Shown piece by piece: positions 36,135-36,624 of a stretch of 36,624 bases of DNA. The translations under genes were made by a program, and so were the position numbers. The stretch lies in contig JAHYIZ010000030.1 of the NCBI GenBank assembly GCA_019429405.1, positions 1-36,624 of the forward strand. The letters are read 5' to 3'. A model generated the notes under the pieces. That model saw nothing but the letters and a program-made list of their open reading frames with translations, did not search any database and had not been told where the DNA came from. How positions within the stretch are numbered: position 1 is the stretch's first letter; every line of letters begins with the position of its first letter. Source of the stretch: Paracoccaceae bacterium (GTDB taxonomy: Bacteria; Pseudomonadota; Alphaproteobacteria; Rhodobacterales; Rhodobacteraceae).

Positions 36135-36624
36135 ATGGCAGACGCAGCCGTTCACGGCGACGGTGTACATGATCAGCGCGGCTTTTTCAGCCGCTGGTTC
36201 ATGTCCACCAACCACAAGGATATCGGGGTTCTCTACCTCTTCACCGCAGGGGCCGTCGGCCTGCTGTCGGTGATCTTCACCGTCTACATGCGGATGGAGC
36301 TGATGCAACCCGGCGTGCAATACATGTGCGCCGAGGGCGCGCGGTTTATTGCCTCGACCGCCGAATGCACCCCCAACGGCCATCTGTGGAACGTGATGAT
36401 CACCTACCACGGCGTCCTGATGATGTTCTTTGTGGTCATCCCGGCGCTCTTTGGCGGCTTTGGCAACTATTTCATGCCGCTGCATATCGGCGCGCCCGAC
36501 ATGGCGTTTCCACGGCTCAACAACCTCAGCTACTGGCTTTATGTGGCGGGCGTGGCGCTCGGCGTTGCCTCGCTGCTGTCGCCCGGCGGCAACGGCTCTG
36601 AAATGGGGTCTGGCGTGGGCTGGG
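36135..36624 (+). CDS. ctaD: Cytochrome c oxidase subunit I, aa3 type (partial)
   Basis: The first 163 codons of a haem-copper oxidase subunit I run to the right edge and continue beyond it. The N-terminus ([10 protein letters not shown] ... [29 protein letters not shown]) is that of the Rhodobacter/Paracoccus aa3 enzyme. The His of the low-spin haem a is expected in [15 protein letters not shown], and [25 protein letters not shown] is the conserved segment after it. It spans the inner membrane and reduces oxygen with proton pumping. ATG 36135 has GGGAG nine bases upstream. Third codon positions are strongly GC-biased, like other core genes here. Confidence 0.97.
   Translation, partial: MADAAVHGDGVHDQRGFFSRWFMSTNHKDIGVLYLFTAGAVGLLSVIFTVYMRMELMQPGVQYMCAEGARFIASTAECTPNGHLWNVMITYHGVLMMFFVVIPALFGGFGNYFMPLHIGAPDMAFPRLNNLSYWLYVAGVALGVASLLSPGGNGSEMGSGVGW

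Overview
This 36.6 kb window is GC-rich, gene-dense chromosomal DNA that reads as an alphaproteobacterium of the Rhodobacteraceae (Rhodobacter/Paracoccus/Roseobacter group). The reasons are the Rhodobacter/Paracoccus-type cytochrome oxidase subunit I at the right edge, a methylmalonyl-CoA epimerase-DUF1467 pair, an RTX protein with a Hint domain, a GC-rich gene-end hairpin of a style common in this family, and strong GC bias at third codon positions. The species cannot be named from the sequence alone.

Left end (1-3778): accessory, phage-like DNA. A divergent immunity-type region pairs a LexA/CI-like S24 repressor (650-1378, +) with a small Ner-like DNA-binding protein and a coupled Zn-finger protein (561 down to the left edge, -). 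An inverted repeat with 17-bp arms lies between them. To the right are a secreted peptidoglycan-binding-like protein, a D12-class adenine methyltransferase, and an 870-bp gene-free stretch with two different triplicated motifs. This fits the repressor-proximal end of a transposable (Mu-like) prophage whose other genes would lie left of the window, but that reading is an inference.

Core region (3779-29521): gloA; a surface-lipoprotein/Slam export pair; thyX; a DUF2177 membrane protein; carB; aspS with an unusual in-frame insertion of about 80 residues; a 44-residue membrane peptide; a GNAT acetyltransferase; a response regulator; mce-DUF1467; two overlapping Lrp/AsnC regulators divergent from ilvC; a UbiH-family hydroxylase and a HAD pyrimidine nucleotidase; a GntR regulator; a glycosyltransferase fused to a c-di-GMP-type MshEN domain; carA; a YqeY-like protein; and a four-gene spermidine/putrescine-type ABC importer operon with hairpins between cistrons.

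Right end (29660-36624): a large RTX-Hint protein, tRNA-Leu(GAG), a proline-rich peptidoglycan-binding-domain protein, lipB, two c-type cytochromes and the start of ctaD. The last three form a respiratory cluster in which one or both cytochromes plausibly feed the aa3-type oxidase.

Most worth a second look: the foreign-looking insertion inside aspS (12811-13071); the Slam/lipoprotein pair with a 15-bp minisatellite in the tether; the repeat clusters at 2926-3388; and the phage operator at 587-626.
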